NCBI GenBank assembly: GCA_040507035.1
Contig: JBEVVR010000052.1
Location: forward strand, 148,608-212,607
Direction: 5' to 3'
From: Thiodiazotropha sp040507035
GTDB lineage: Bacteria > Pseudomonadota > Gammaproteobacteria > Chromatiales > Chromatiaceae
DNA: 64,000 nt
Of the stretch, positions 1 to 8,451 are shown one piece after another. The position numbers and the translations under genes were made by a program. The first letter of the stretch is position 1, and each line of letters starts with the position of its first letter. Under the pieces are notes generated by a model. That model saw only the letters and a program-made list of their open reading frames with translations. It was not told the origin of the DNA and made no database searches.

Positions 1-18
1 TCTCTCGGTCACACCAGA

Positions 19-1056
19 ATGAAGTACATAAGTGCTTACGATGAAAATCGAAACAACAACTTTAATCTACTACGCTTATGTGCCGCTATCAGTGTCGTCT
101 TTACCCATAGTTATGCCTTGTTGGGCATCAGTGATAAGAGCGACCCCATCTATCAGTTAACCGGCATCAATGCCAGTGGCTTTGGCTTGGCCACTTTTTT
201 TATCATCAGTGGTTTTCTCGTAACCAGGAGCCTCAATAACAGAAAAAACCTTTGGTTGTTCGCCAAAGCCAGAATCCTGCGTTTGTATCCAGCGCTTGTG
301 CTCTCATTGGCTTTCTGTTTCCTGGTAGTTGGTCCGGTATTCACAACCCTGACGACCTCAAACTATCTGACTGACTCACAAAGCATCGACTTTCTGATCT
401 CGAACCTGAACATGCCGGTCATCCACAAAACACTCGCGTTACCAGGGGTGTTTGAAGGAAATCCTAATCCTTACGTCAACGGGGCTTTATGGACACTTGC
501 ATGGGAGTCGATCTGCTATATCCTACTCGCGCTGATGGGGCTCACCAAACTCATTCAATACCGCGCCGTAATGGTTGTTATCGCACTCGCAGCCATCCTG
601 CTCTATATCCTTGCCCAAGCCTATAGTTTCTCACCCGATGCAATGGTTACAGGCGGCATAGGTTTCGGCGCGTTATTCGCTGCAGGCGCCTGCATGCACC
701 TCTATCGAGAGCGGATTATCCTGGGATGGCCCCTACTCTTAGGCCTTATTGTTGCTCTTCTGATTATCAGCAACTTTCTCAACGGCTACTTCTTCACGAC
801 CCTGGAATATCTGGTAATGATCTATGTGGTGATTGCATTGGCCTATCTTCCAAAGGGTAAGCTGCTGCTTTTCAACCGTCTTGGTGACTATTCCTATGGC
901 ATGTACGTCTTCCACTTTCCGATTATGCAGTCCTTGATCGTGATGCTGAATATAGATTCACCATACCTGCTTTTTTTTGCAACATTAGCGGTCACGATCC
1001 CGATAGCTGTCCTCTCCTGGCACTTTATAGAAAAACGAGCTCTTAGCTTGAAATAG
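19..1056 (+). CDS. Acyltransferase 3 family membrane protein (OafA/WecH-like)
   Basis: A 345-residue multi-pass inner-membrane protein with about ten hydrophobic segments. The N-terminal segment carries the family's conserved Arg (R19) and catalytic His (H30, in FTHSY), followed by the typical GLATFFIISGFL stretch near residues 57-68. Members of this family transfer acetyl or other acyl groups to extracytoplasmic sugars such as O-antigen, exopolysaccharide or peptidoglycan; the acceptor cannot be read from sequence. The gene stands alone: the next gene begins 223 bases downstream and no polysaccharide genes are seen here, although the upstream side is cut by the window edge. The ATG at 19 precedes a full-length family N-terminus, so the gene is probably complete. 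The family call is firm and the substrate is unknown. Confidence 0.9.
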   Translation: MKYISAYDENRNNNFNLLRLCAAISVVFTHSYALLGISDKSDPIYQLTGINASGFGLATFFIISGFLVTRSLNNRKNLWLFAKARILRLYPALVLSLAFCFLVVGPVFTTLTTSNYLTDSQSIDFLISNLNMPVIHKTLALPGVFEGNPNPYVNGALWTLAWESICYILLALMGLTKLIQYRAVMVVIALAAILLYILAQAYSFSPDAMVTGGIGFGALFAAGACMHLYRERIILGWPLLLGLIVALLIISNFLNGYFFTTLEYLVMIYVVIALAYLPKGKLLLFNRLGDYSYGMYVFHFPIMQSLIVMLNIDSPYLLFFATLAVTIPIAVLSWHFIEKRALSLK

Positions 1057-1279
1057 ATCTTTTGTCAGTTTTAGTTGACGCAGCAGGCATCACTTTTCAT
1101 TCGATCTGCTTATGCTACTGATCTCGATATAGACTAATATTGAGTTCAAGAGAGACAAAACCACCAAGCCGTTTCAACTGCAACCTGTAATCCAGATCTA
1201 CCAGCATCGGTAAAAGACCTCTAAAGGAGCAGGGTTCCATGCCGATAAATCTGTTCGGTTGTTTTTTTAGTGCAGTGCG

Positions 1280-2407
1280 ATGGATCTAAAAATCGAAAAC
1301 CGGCTCCTTCGCCAACGCCTCAGGGAGTTGACCCGGAAGGCACAGGAGAACCAGGAGACACTGGGGCGCTTCCATGCCCGTGAACTGGAACTGCTGAGCG
1401 CAGAGACACTACCGGAGCTCTTCAGCTCCATGACCGAAGGTCTCAAGACATCCTTCGAGATCAAATCCCTGCAGCTGCTGTTACACGATCCCAATCACGA
1501 AATCCGTCATCTGTTGTATAAAAACGGCCTCGACGAGAAGGCCTTTCCACTACTCGATTTCGTCGATGACCTGGTTAAGGTCAATCCACGCTTTCAACGC
1601 CTACGCAGCCCCTGGTTGGGCCCGTTTCTAAGCCCCGAGTACGACTCGCTCTTCTCCAACCCGAAGGGCCTGAAGAGCATCGCCATCCTGCCCTTGATTC
1701 GCCACAACCGCTTAATCGGCAGTATCAATTTGGGCAGTAACGAGGAGAACCGTTTCTCACGTCAGCTCGCCACCGACTTTCTGGCCCGCCTCGCAACGAT
1801 CTGCACCGTGTGCCTGGAAAACAGTGTGAATCGAGAACATATCCTGATCAGCGGCCTTACCGATCCATTGACCGGTCTCCACAATCGCCGTTACCTCGAT
1901 CGGCGACTCAAGGAGGAACTCGCCCGTGCCGGACGCTATCGTCATGCGCTAAGCTGCCTGTTTATCGATGCCGACCATTTCAAGGGCATCAACGATAAAC
2001 ACGGTCATCAAGCCGGTGACACCGTATTGCGGGAATTGGCGAACCGCATCCGCTCCCAGCTGCGTGCAAGTGATATTGCTACCCGCTTCGGCGGTGAGGA
2101 GTTTGCACTTCTGCTACCCCAAACAGCCCTGGATGAGGCGCTGATGCTGGCAGAGCGCATCCGCCTGGAAGTCAACACTCAACCGATTGCACTGGATGAT
2201 GGCTCATCACTGAAACTCAGCGTCTCCATCGGAGTCAGCGAAACCCGGCCACTAGCCCACAAACCCCAACAAACAGCGGACGGGGAGCAATTACTGGTGA
2301 ATGCCGACCAGGCCCTCTATCAGGCCAAAGCCAAGGGACGAAACCGCATCGAATACCACAACCAAGGCAGCTTATTGCCCAGTGACATTACCACTGGCCA
2401 GGGGTGA
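1280..2407 (+). CDS. Diguanylate cyclase with N-terminal DUF484/GAF-like sensor domain
   Basis: A soluble 375-residue protein that should make c-di-GMP from two GTP. It begins with a short coiled coil (about 1-40), then a DUF484/GAF-like domain (about 45-190) and a GGDEF domain (about 200-365). The active-site signature is GGEEF at residues 271-275. An RASD allosteric I-site lies exactly five residues before it, so product inhibition is expected. The sensor domain resembles DUF484 proteins and may bind a small cytoplasmic ligand, which is inference. There is no membrane segment. It is transcribed alone and convergently with the CDGSH gene, whose stop is 35 bases away. Confidence 0.92.
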   Translation: MDLKIENRLLRQRLRELTRKAQENQETLGRFHARELELLSAETLPELFSSMTEGLKTSFEIKSLQLLLHDPNHEIRHLLYKNGLDEKAFPLLDFVDDLVKVNPRFQRLRSPWLGPFLSPEYDSLFSNPKGLKSIAILPLIRHNRLIGSINLGSNEENRFSRQLATDFLARLATICTVCLENSVNREHILISGLTDPLTGLHNRRYLDRRLKEELARAGRYRHALSCLFIDADHFKGINDKHGHQAGDTVLRELANRIRSQLRASDIATRFGGEEFALLLPQTALDEALMLAERIRLEVNTQPIALDDGSSLKLSVSIGVSETRPLAHKPQQTADGEQLLVNADQALYQAKAKGRNRIEYHNQGSLLPSDITTGQG

Positions 2408-2442
2408 ATCTCATCTCTTTATATTGCTAACGCAGGCGACAC

Positions 2443-2688
2443 TCAATCCTCAACCTGCTTGTGACTGCCATCGCAATAGGGGGGGGTTTTTGTCTGTTTA
2501 CAACGGCAGAGCCAGGCTTCACCGCTCTTTTCCGCCTTGAAACCGATTGGCTCAATGCCTGTTCCCTGGTGTGAGCCATCGCAGAAAGGCTGATTGGATG
2601 AACGCCCGCATGCACACCACCAATACTCTCTCCCCGCGACGAGTTCCACATCGATGGGTTGTTTTGCAGCTACTACAGGTTTATCCAT
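2443..2688 (-). CDS. CDGSH-type iron-sulfur protein, two motifs
   Basis: A small 81-residue soluble protein with two CDGSH-type signatures, CACGx6FCDGSH in the middle and CRCKx6YCDGSH at the C-terminus. In this mitoNEET-like family three Cys and one His of each motif hold a redox-active 2Fe-2S cluster, so two clusters per chain are expected. Its physiological role in bacteria is not settled; redox or iron-sulfur transfer functions are proposed for relatives. A good ribosome-binding site (AGGAGAG) lies about six bases before the ATG, which fixes the start. It is a single-gene unit transcribed leftward, away from bioA. Confidence 0.93.
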   Translation of the reverse strand: MDKPVVAAKQPIDVELVAGREYWWCACGRSSNQPFCDGSHQGTGIEPIGFKAEKSGEAWLCRCKQTKTPPYCDGSHKQVED

Positions 2689-3170
2689 ATCTCTCTCCTC
2701 TTATTGTGGCTGGGATCTTTGTCCGCAAGCCACCGGGTTGTTGTTTTATGCTAAACACCACTTTTCGTCTCATCTCCCATTGGTAACATAGAAAGAGGGT
2801 AAAAAAAACTCGCCAACACTCTCTTTTTTTTTGTTACCCTCGTGCCCGCAGCTGAACAGTCTGCGTAGGCTCACCCATGGTACTTATCTTCAGCTCCCGC
2901 AAAAACAGTGCAGCACCCACTAAACACTCACTCAACCTACTGATTTTATGGAGAAATGTCATGCATATTTCCAGCCTCGCAGATCTAGTAAAAGCAACGG
3001 GGCAAATATAACGCCACTGCTACATAATGCTGTAACATAGATAAGTACACTAGTAGGGCATTTGAGACAGGCCTGTTCATGGTAGGCGAGCTGATCTGAC
3101 TATGGATCGCCTCAAGACTCGCTGTAGCTGTCAAGACCTCTTTTTCAATTTTCAGGGCACCTCAGTTGAC
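2689..3170. other. Intergenic region between the CDGSH gene and bioA
   Basis: These 482 bases hold the leftward promoter of the CDGSH gene, the rightward promoter of bioA and the inverted repeat at 2795-2841. No convincing ORF is present. I looked for a BirA-type bio operator (a TTGTAAAC / GTTTACAA palindrome) and did not see one. Confidence 0.6.
2795..2841. repeat. 47-bp inverted repeat with A-tract / T-tract arms
   Basis: The left arm GAGGGTAA followed by six A pairs with a right arm of nine T, G, then TTACCCTC, leaving one bulged base and a loop of about 15 bases. The GC-rich base of the stem (GAGGGTAA / TTACCCTC) is perfect. It sits upstream of both flanking genes, so it cannot be the terminator of either as annotated. 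It could be a relic bidirectional terminator or a regulatory structure in the bioA leader. Confidence 0.5.
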
Positions 3171-4460
3171 ATGAGTGAAAACTTTGATTGGTTCGAATTC
3201 GACAGACAGCACGTCTGGCACCCCTATAGTGCCATAGGTGCTGATCTGCCGACCTATCCTGTCGTTTCAGCCAATGGTGTGCGACTGCGCCTGGCGGATG
3301 GACGGGAGCTGATCGACGGTATGTCCTCCTGGTGGTGCGCCATCCATGGCTACAACCATCCGCAATTGAAACAGGCCATAGCACAGCAGCTCGAAACCAT
3401 GCCCCATGTGATGTTTGGCGGTATCACCCACAAGCCAGCCGCCGAGCTGGCTAAAAAGCTTATCGAGATTACCCCGGACCCACTGCAGACAGTCTTTTTT
3501 GCCGACTCGGGCTCTGTTTCTGTGGAGGTGGCCATGAAGATGGCCATTCAATATTGGCACGATAAGGAACAACCTGAAAAGCAGCGTTTTCTCACCATCC
3601 GTAACGGCTATCACGGCGACACCTTCGGTGCCATGTCGGTGTGTGACCCCGATACCGGCATGCACACCCTGTTTTCGAAGATCCTGCCTAAACAGATCTT
3701 CGTCGACGCTCCCAGCTGCTACTTCGGCCACCCCTGCAAGGGGGATCGTGCCAAGGCGTTGCGGAAAAAACTCAAGAAATACCATACCCAATTAGCAGCC
3801 GTAATCCTGGAACCCATCGTGCAGGGAACCGGGGGTATGCGATTCTACTCTGCCGAATACCTGAGAGAGGTTCGCAGTCTCTGTGATAAATATGGTGTGC
3901 TTCTGATCCTCGATGAGATTGCCACTGGATTCGGACGCACAGGAAAGCTCTTTGCCTGTGAGCATGCCGATATCACTGCGGATATCATGTGTGTCGGTAA
4001 GTCTCTCACCGGTGGCACGATGAGCCTGGCGGCGACCCTGACCACGGAGGAGGTTAGCAAAACCATCAGTCTTGGCGATCCCGGCCTGTTCATGCATGGT
4101 CCCACCTTCATGGCCAATCCCCTGGCCTGCAGCGTAGCACTGGCAAGCATCAAGCTACTCCTCGATTCGCCATGGCAGGAGAGAATCAAACGCATTGAGT
4201 TTGCTCTCCAGGAGGGGCTGGGGCCCTGCCGTGAACTGCCTCAGGTGAATGAGGTTCGTGTCCTCGGCGCCATCGGCGTGGTAGAGATGAAAAAACCCGT
4301 GGATATGAGACAGATCCAACCCTGTTTCGTCGACGCTGGTGTATGGGTGAGACCCTTCGGCAAACTGGTCTATCTCATGCCCTCCTACATCATCGACGAG
4401 GATGACCTCAACACCTTGACCTCGACGGTTGTCAAGGTTGTGGAGAGTTGTCCGATCTGA
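3171..4460 (+). CDS. bioA: Adenosylmethionine-8-amino-7-oxononanoate aminotransferase (DAPA synthase)
   Basis: A PLP-dependent class III aminotransferase of biotin synthesis that converts 7-keto-8-aminopelargonate to 7,8-diaminopelargonate with S-adenosylmethionine as amino donor. The sequence follows Escherichia coli BioA closely from RQHVWHPY at the N-terminus through DGMSSWW, HVMFGGITH, GYHGDTFGAMSVCDP and LDEIATGFGRTGK to RPFGKLVYLMP. The PLP lysine is K277 in VGKSLTGGT. Length is 429 residues with the start used here, the same as in E. coli. The open frame extends to an ATG at 3102, but those 23 extra residues have no BioA counterpart. No other bio genes are in the window, so biotin synthesis is split here rather than clustered. 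It ends 13 bases from the convergent apbE. Confidence 0.95.
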   Translation: MSENFDWFEFDRQHVWHPYSAIGADLPTYPVVSANGVRLRLADGRELIDGMSSWWCAIHGYNHPQLKQAIAQQLETMPHVMFGGITHKPAAELAKKLIEITPDPLQTVFFADSGSVSVEVAMKMAIQYWHDKEQPEKQRFLTIRNGYHGDTFGAMSVCDPDTGMHTLFSKILPKQIFVDAPSCYFGHPCKGDRAKALRKKLKKYHTQLAAVILEPIVQGTGGMRFYSAEYLREVRSLCDKYGVLLILDEIATGFGRTGKLFACEHADITADIMCVGKSLTGGTMSLAATLTTEEVSKTISLGDPGLFMHGPTFMANPLACSVALASIKLLLDSPWQERIKRIEFALQEGLGPCRELPQVNEVRVLGAIGVVEMKKPVDMRQIQPCFVDAGVWVRPFGKLVYLMPSYIIDEDDLNTLTSTVVKVVESCPI

Positions 4461-4473
4461 TGCTGCCAAATAA

Positions 4474-5529
4474 TCAGGGTTGGGATTGCAGCGGCGGAGA
4501 GACTAAAACCTTATCGATGGATTGTTGAAACTCGATGCGCTCACGCATTTGGGGCGTGACATGAACAGCACCACTTTCATCCACCAGCATTACCTCGACC
4601 AAACCCATCTGTGTTGCGATTCTTTGCCAATGCAGCGGACCGGCGACGCTCAAGGCTGTCGCCGCGGCATCGGCCAATCCCCCATCCCTGCTGATAACCG
4701 TCGCCGAGGCCACATGCCGCACCGGATAACCCGTATCAGGATCGATGATATGGGCATAGCGTATACCTTCAAACTCACGGTAGCGCTCGTAATTCCCAGA
4801 AGTAAGCACACACTCACCATCCGCCACCTCCACCGAGGCAATCACACCTTCTCCCAGCGGGTGGCGGATTCCGATCGCCCAGGGCCGATCACCATGGCGA
4901 CCGGAGACACAAAGATCACCTCCTGCATTGACGATGGCATTGCCAATACCGAACTCCTGCAAGCGCTGGATCGCGAGATTCAAGGCGTAACCCTTGGCAA
5001 AGGCCCCCAGGTCCAGCGACACCGCCCGATTGGAGGAGTGGATTCGATTATCCTCAATCTGTAGCTGGGACATAGAGGGGGCCTTATCGATCAATGAGGC
5101 TATCTTGTCGCTATCCGGCGGCGGCCCGCCCGGAGGTTCATCACTGTGAAATCCCCAGAGCGCAATCAACTGCCCGATCGCTGGATTGAAGAGGTGGTCA
5201 CTCTGCTGCGCATGGCGTTTGGCCTGTTGCAACAGACCAGCCAGCTCCGGGTTGACCGTCATGGCATCACCCTCGGCAATCGTCCTGTTGAGGCGGACCA
5301 GTTCACCATCCCCTTTCCACGCATGCCAATCCCTATGCATAGCCTGGAAGCTCCGCTCCAGATCTTGTACCGCTGCATCAAACTCCGCCGGTTTGTCGGT
5401 GTAGGCCTTGATATCGAGAAGTGTGCCGAATACCAACAGGGTCTGCTGATGATCCCCGGGGCCCCGGTCACAGGCCGAGACGGTAAGCAGCAGCGCAAGC
5501 AACAACGGTTTCAGACGATTCAACTCCAC
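4474..5529 (-). CDS. apbE: FAD:protein FMN transferase, lipoprotein (ApbE family)
   Basis: Attaches FMN covalently through a phosphoester to Thr/Ser of target flavoproteins such as the NqrB/NqrC or RnfG/RnfD type, using FAD and Mg2+. The signal peptide ends in the lipobox VSAC, so the protein should be a periplasm-facing lipoprotein. Family motifs seen include LGAFAKGYA, NAGGDL, HIIDPDTGYP and ADAAATAL. The open frame runs back to a GTG at 5577, inside the preceding gene. The GTG at 5529 is preferred because GAGG lies five bases upstream and it starts directly before the signal peptide. It follows the glutaredoxin-like gene by about 20 bases and is likely cotranscribed. No flavoprotein target is encoded in the window. 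Confidence 0.92.
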   Translation of the reverse strand: MELNRLKPLLLALLLTVSACDRGPGDHQQTLLVFGTLLDIKAYTDKPAEFDAAVQDLERSFQAMHRDWHAWKGDGELVRLNRTIAEGDAMTVNPELAGLLQQAKRHAQQSDHLFNPAIGQLIALWGFHSDEPPGGPPPDSDKIASLIDKAPSMSQLQIEDNRIHSSNRAVSLDLGAFAKGYALNLAIQRLQEFGIGNAIVNAGGDLCVSGRHGDRPWAIGIRHPLGEGVIASVEVADGECVLTSGNYERYREFEGIRYAHIIDPDTGYPVRHVASATVISRDGGLADAAATALSVAGPLHWQRIATQMGLVEVMLVDESGAVHVTPQMRERIEFQQSIDKVLVSPPLQSQP

Positions 5530-5548
5530 TTCAACCTCACACCCGGCG

Positions 5549-6001
5549 TCAATCAGCCTGCGCCTGGTAGACCTCACGAAAACGGGCTTCGGAAAACCCG
5601 TTCATGCGTCGCTTGCCCACCAGGATAATCGGCACTCCGCTACCCCCCAGCTTTTTGTAGTCACGCTTGCCTCTTTGGCTGGTCTCTACATCATATTCCG
5701 TATAGGGGATCTTGTTTCGCTTGAAATATTGACGTGCCTGTTTACAGTAACCGCACCTTTTGGTGCTGTACATGACCACCCTTTGCCGTCCAGGGCCGGC
5801 GCCGGTTATACGTTCAAATTTCGGTGCCTCATAGATATTGGGTTTAACGGTGACAGGTTGAGACTCTTCGCTTACCGGCGGTCGATCGCCAAAATGAATC
5901 TTGCCGTTCTCATCCCGCCACTTGTAGATGGCTTCTGCACTGACTGAGCCGCTTGTTGTAAGCACAAGCAGGCATCCCAAAACCAATTCGAATGGTCTCA
6001 T
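5549..6001 (-). CDS. Secreted DUF4124-glutaredoxin fusion protein
   Basis: A 150-residue protein with a cleavable signal peptide (ends near SVSAEA), a DUF4124 segment (about 23-55, YKWRDENGKIHFGDRPP) and a glutaredoxin fold (about 72-150) with the redox pair CGYC. The fold also keeps the GVPIILVG cis-proline loop and a G-F substrate-binding turn. Export of a CxxC glutaredoxin suggests a thiol-disulfide role in the periplasm rather than a glutathione-coupled cytosolic one; this is inference. The DUF4124 half is common in gammaproteobacterial envelope proteins and has no defined function. It overlaps nothing and lies directly upstream of apbE, another periplasmic modification enzyme. Confidence 0.88.
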   Translation of the reverse strand: MRPFELVLGCLLVLTTSGSVSAEAIYKWRDENGKIHFGDRPPVSEESQPVTVKPNIYEAPKFERITGAGPGRQRVVMYSTKRCGYCKQARQYFKRNKIPYTEYDVETSQRGKRDYKKLGGSGVPIILVGKRRMNGFSEARFREVYQAQAD

Positions 6002-6046
6002 CCTCTATTCCTTTTCACACACCATGTGGGTTAGTGTTAACAGGCC

Positions 6047-7084
6047 CTAGTGACGCAACTGCAGCAGCTTCTCAGCCACGCTTCCCGACTCGAACTGCAT
6101 CCTCGCCAGCTCTACACCGCTAGCGATATCATCAGCCCTGCCTCCCAGATAGAGCCTGACTCCCGCGTTGTAGAGAATGGCATCAAGGTGTTTATCACTG
6201 TTGCCTGTCAACGCGTCCTCGACGATTCGTGCAGTCTCATCCACCGACTCGCAGGGATGATGGGGACAATGATTAAACCCGAAATCGGCAGGATCGAGAA
6301 TATATTGAGCGACCTTGCCATCATGAAAATCCGCCACGGCCACCGCTTGCATCGGCAGTTCGTCACAGCCATCCAACCCCTGTACCACCATCACCCGCTG
6401 CTGTCCCCGTTCACCGGCAGCGCTGGCAAAGCGTTGCAGAAAGCTTTTATGGGCGGCGCCCAGCAATGAATAGGCGGCGCCTGCAGGATTGAGCAGGACC
6501 TCACAGGCGTGGAGAAAGGATCGATAGAAGAGCGTCTGGCGTATCGGCTTTAAACGCTCCACCCCATGCAGATAGCAGCTGGCATGCAGATGGCCGAATC
6601 CCTTCTCCTCGATATCCCTCGACACCCGATCAGGCGCCCGATAGGCGGGAATGCCCAATGCCTCCAACAAACGCGCGGTGGTGACACCATCCTTGGGTGG
6701 TAAACCGCTGCTGGAGTGCATCACCACGGGCAGACCGGCGGCAGCGGTGACAATCGCCGCCCCCAGACTGAGATGGAGTGCATTTTTCCGCCCGTCATAG
6801 GGACCGTTGCAGTTCAACAAGCTATCGACCCTGGGGGCGATCAGGGTTGCGCTCGCCTCCATGGCATCGAGAAAACCTTTCAACTCCTCCACCCGCGCGC
6901 CTTTGAAACGCATCGCGGTGAGAAAGGCCCCTATCTGAGCCGGTTGCGCCTCACTGGAGAGGAGGAAGGTCAATGCCTCGTAGGCCTCATCACGGCTCAT
7001 ATCTTTGGCGCCACGGGGCCCCTTGGCGGTTGCGATCAGGCGCTTGCGAAACAGCTCGGCAGCCTGGCTCCTCGGTTGTTGCAT
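6047..7084 (-). CDS. TrpD2 / YbiB-like anthranilate phosphoribosyltransferase paralogue
   Basis: A 345-residue protein with the two-domain fold of anthranilate phosphoribosyltransferases: a helical N-terminal domain (about 1-85), then a glycosyltransferase-family-3 domain. The PRPP loop that in true TrpD reads GTGGD is replaced here by NGPYDGRKNALHLS, and the anthranilate site is not recognisable. Hence it belongs with the TrpD2/YbiB group, whose E. coli member is a nucleic-acid-binding, LexA-controlled protein rather than a tryptophan enzyme. No other trp gene is nearby. A GGGAG ribosome-binding site supports the ATG at 7084. It is the third gene of the leftward oxyR cluster, 93 bases after the diiron-protein gene. 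Confidence 0.82.
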   Translation of the reverse strand: MQQPRSQAAELFRKRLIATAKGPRGAKDMSRDEAYEALTFLLSSEAQPAQIGAFLTAMRFKGARVEELKGFLDAMEASATLIAPRVDSLLNCNGPYDGRKNALHLSLGAAIVTAAAGLPVVMHSSSGLPPKDGVTTARLLEALGIPAYRAPDRVSRDIEEKGFGHLHASCYLHGVERLKPIRQTLFYRSFLHACEVLLNPAGAAYSLLGAAHKSFLQRFASAAGERGQQRVMVVQGLDGCDELPMQAVAVADFHDGKVAQYILDPADFGFNHCPHHPCESVDETARIVEDALTGNSDKHLDAILYNAGVRLYLGGRADDIASGVELARMQFESGSVAEKLLQLRH

Positions 7085-7177
7085 TACTCAGCTCCCCGCG
7101 GAACCATGCCGCAGATACAAACCTCTGAACAATGTGCAGGGTGCGGCATAGCGCACCGAAATGAAGCCGGTGATCTC

Positions 7178-8428
7178 TTAGACTGCATCAGCGAAGACAA
7201 ACGGAACAGTTGCACCGGCCTTGTAGTCCAATGCATTGACCACCCTCTCCCCGGCGACTTCCTGACGGGCTGAAAGCAGAGCCACCTCGATACGCCGGTC
7301 AGTGATATGGTAACGGGCATCGAGCCCGATGGCGTCAATGTTGGCACAGGGCTCGGCAAACAACTCTCTGTAGAGATCACTCATCATGTTGTAACGGCTC
7401 GACATCAGCATGTTGGTCGCCTGCTTGATCTGCTTCATGGTCTCTTTCTCATGGCCGAACAGACTGGTTGCCAACATCACCGAAATGGCGTGCAGCACAT
7501 CGTACTGCACATGAGCGATGAAGACGATCAGATGGCGCTGGGTCAACAGCACGTTCTCTTTCCAGGCCCAGCGAATCATGCCTCCCAGCAGCAGACTGAA
7601 GAACTCAGGAACCCCCCACTCCATACCCAAACCCACGGATGCCAAAGACTCCACCAGGTTGAATGAGGGATGGCCAGCCAGCAAGCGTTGCGTCAATACG
7701 TTATCGGCCACACCGTGCAGCATGGGCACATCCTGCTGCTGAAAAGGAACCCCCAAACCCTCAAAGAGCTGGCGATACATAACAATGTGCGTGGTGGAAT
7801 GGAGCAAGCTGGATAGATCCGGGTAGCTATCGATACTGTGTGTACCCACGCCATACTCGTCGGCCAGCAGTTGTGCCAGAATGATCTGCGCCAGCTCGGA
7901 AACCCGTTCGTTTAAACAACCGTAAGGCAGTGAGATGAAGCCGGAGAAGCGCCCTTGCGCCAACGCCACGCACTGGCGGGTATTCTTCACCTGGTTGAAG
8001 TAGTTGGTGGCGAAACCATGCAGTTGGGTCGCATCGAAGCGACCCTCGAAGATACGTATAAAGCAGGGATGGCTCCAGACCGGATGAGACATGACATGCT
8101 CATGGAGCTCAAGAAACATCTCCTGCAGCGCTCCAGGCCGGAATAGATCCAACTCACCGAACTCGTTTCCTGGTTCACTCTGGGCAATGGCCTGCATATC
8201 CTCAAACAATCTGTGCAACGGATTGTCGGCTGCCCCCAACTCGTCTATCACACGGGTAAAGTCTTTCAGTTGGCTCTCACGGAACGCCGCCAACACCTGG
8301 TCCGCCTCCAGGGTGAGTAGCTCGGGCAGTGGATGCACCCCGGGCAACAACCTTGGGTTGCCATCCTTATCGAGCTGTAGCAGATCCGAGAAACGTCGCG
8401 CACTATCGCTTCTATTCGTGGTCGTCAT
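7178..8428 (-). CDS. Iron-containing redox enzyme family protein (heme-oxygenase-like diiron fold)
   Basis: A 416-residue, mostly helical protein. After an N-terminal extension of about 100 residues, the region 110-350 resembles the TENA/PqqC/heme-oxygenase-like superfamily annotated as iron-containing redox enzymes. Candidate metal ligands include the His/Glu of LHEHVMSHPVWSHPC, the Glu of LADEYGVG and later H/E residues. Related diiron oxidases cleave or oxidise diverse small molecules; the substrate here is unknown. It begins 23 bases after oxyR on the same strand, so it is almost certainly in the OxyR transcription unit. That would suggest a role in oxidative or oxygen metabolism, which is inference from position. 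Confidence 0.75.
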   Translation of the reverse strand: MTTTNRSDSARRFSDLLQLDKDGNPRLLPGVHPLPELLTLEADQVLAAFRESQLKDFTRVIDELGAADNPLHRLFEDMQAIAQSEPGNEFGELDLFRPGALQEMFLELHEHVMSHPVWSHPCFIRIFEGRFDATQLHGFATNYFNQVKNTRQCVALAQGRFSGFISLPYGCLNERVSELAQIILAQLLADEYGVGTHSIDSYPDLSSLLHSTTHIVMYRQLFEGLGVPFQQQDVPMLHGVADNVLTQRLLAGHPSFNLVESLASVGLGMEWGVPEFFSLLLGGMIRWAWKENVLLTQRHLIVFIAHVQYDVLHAISVMLATSLFGHEKETMKQIKQATNMLMSSRYNMMSDLYRELFAEPCANIDAIGLDARYHITDRRIEVALLSARQEVAGERVVNALDYKAGATVPFVFADAV

Positions 8429-8451
8429 AGCTTGCAGCCTACTGTCTACGA

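Noticed and set aside
2689..3170. A BirA operator upstream of bioA
   Set aside because: No TTGTAAAC / GTTTACAA-type palindrome is present.
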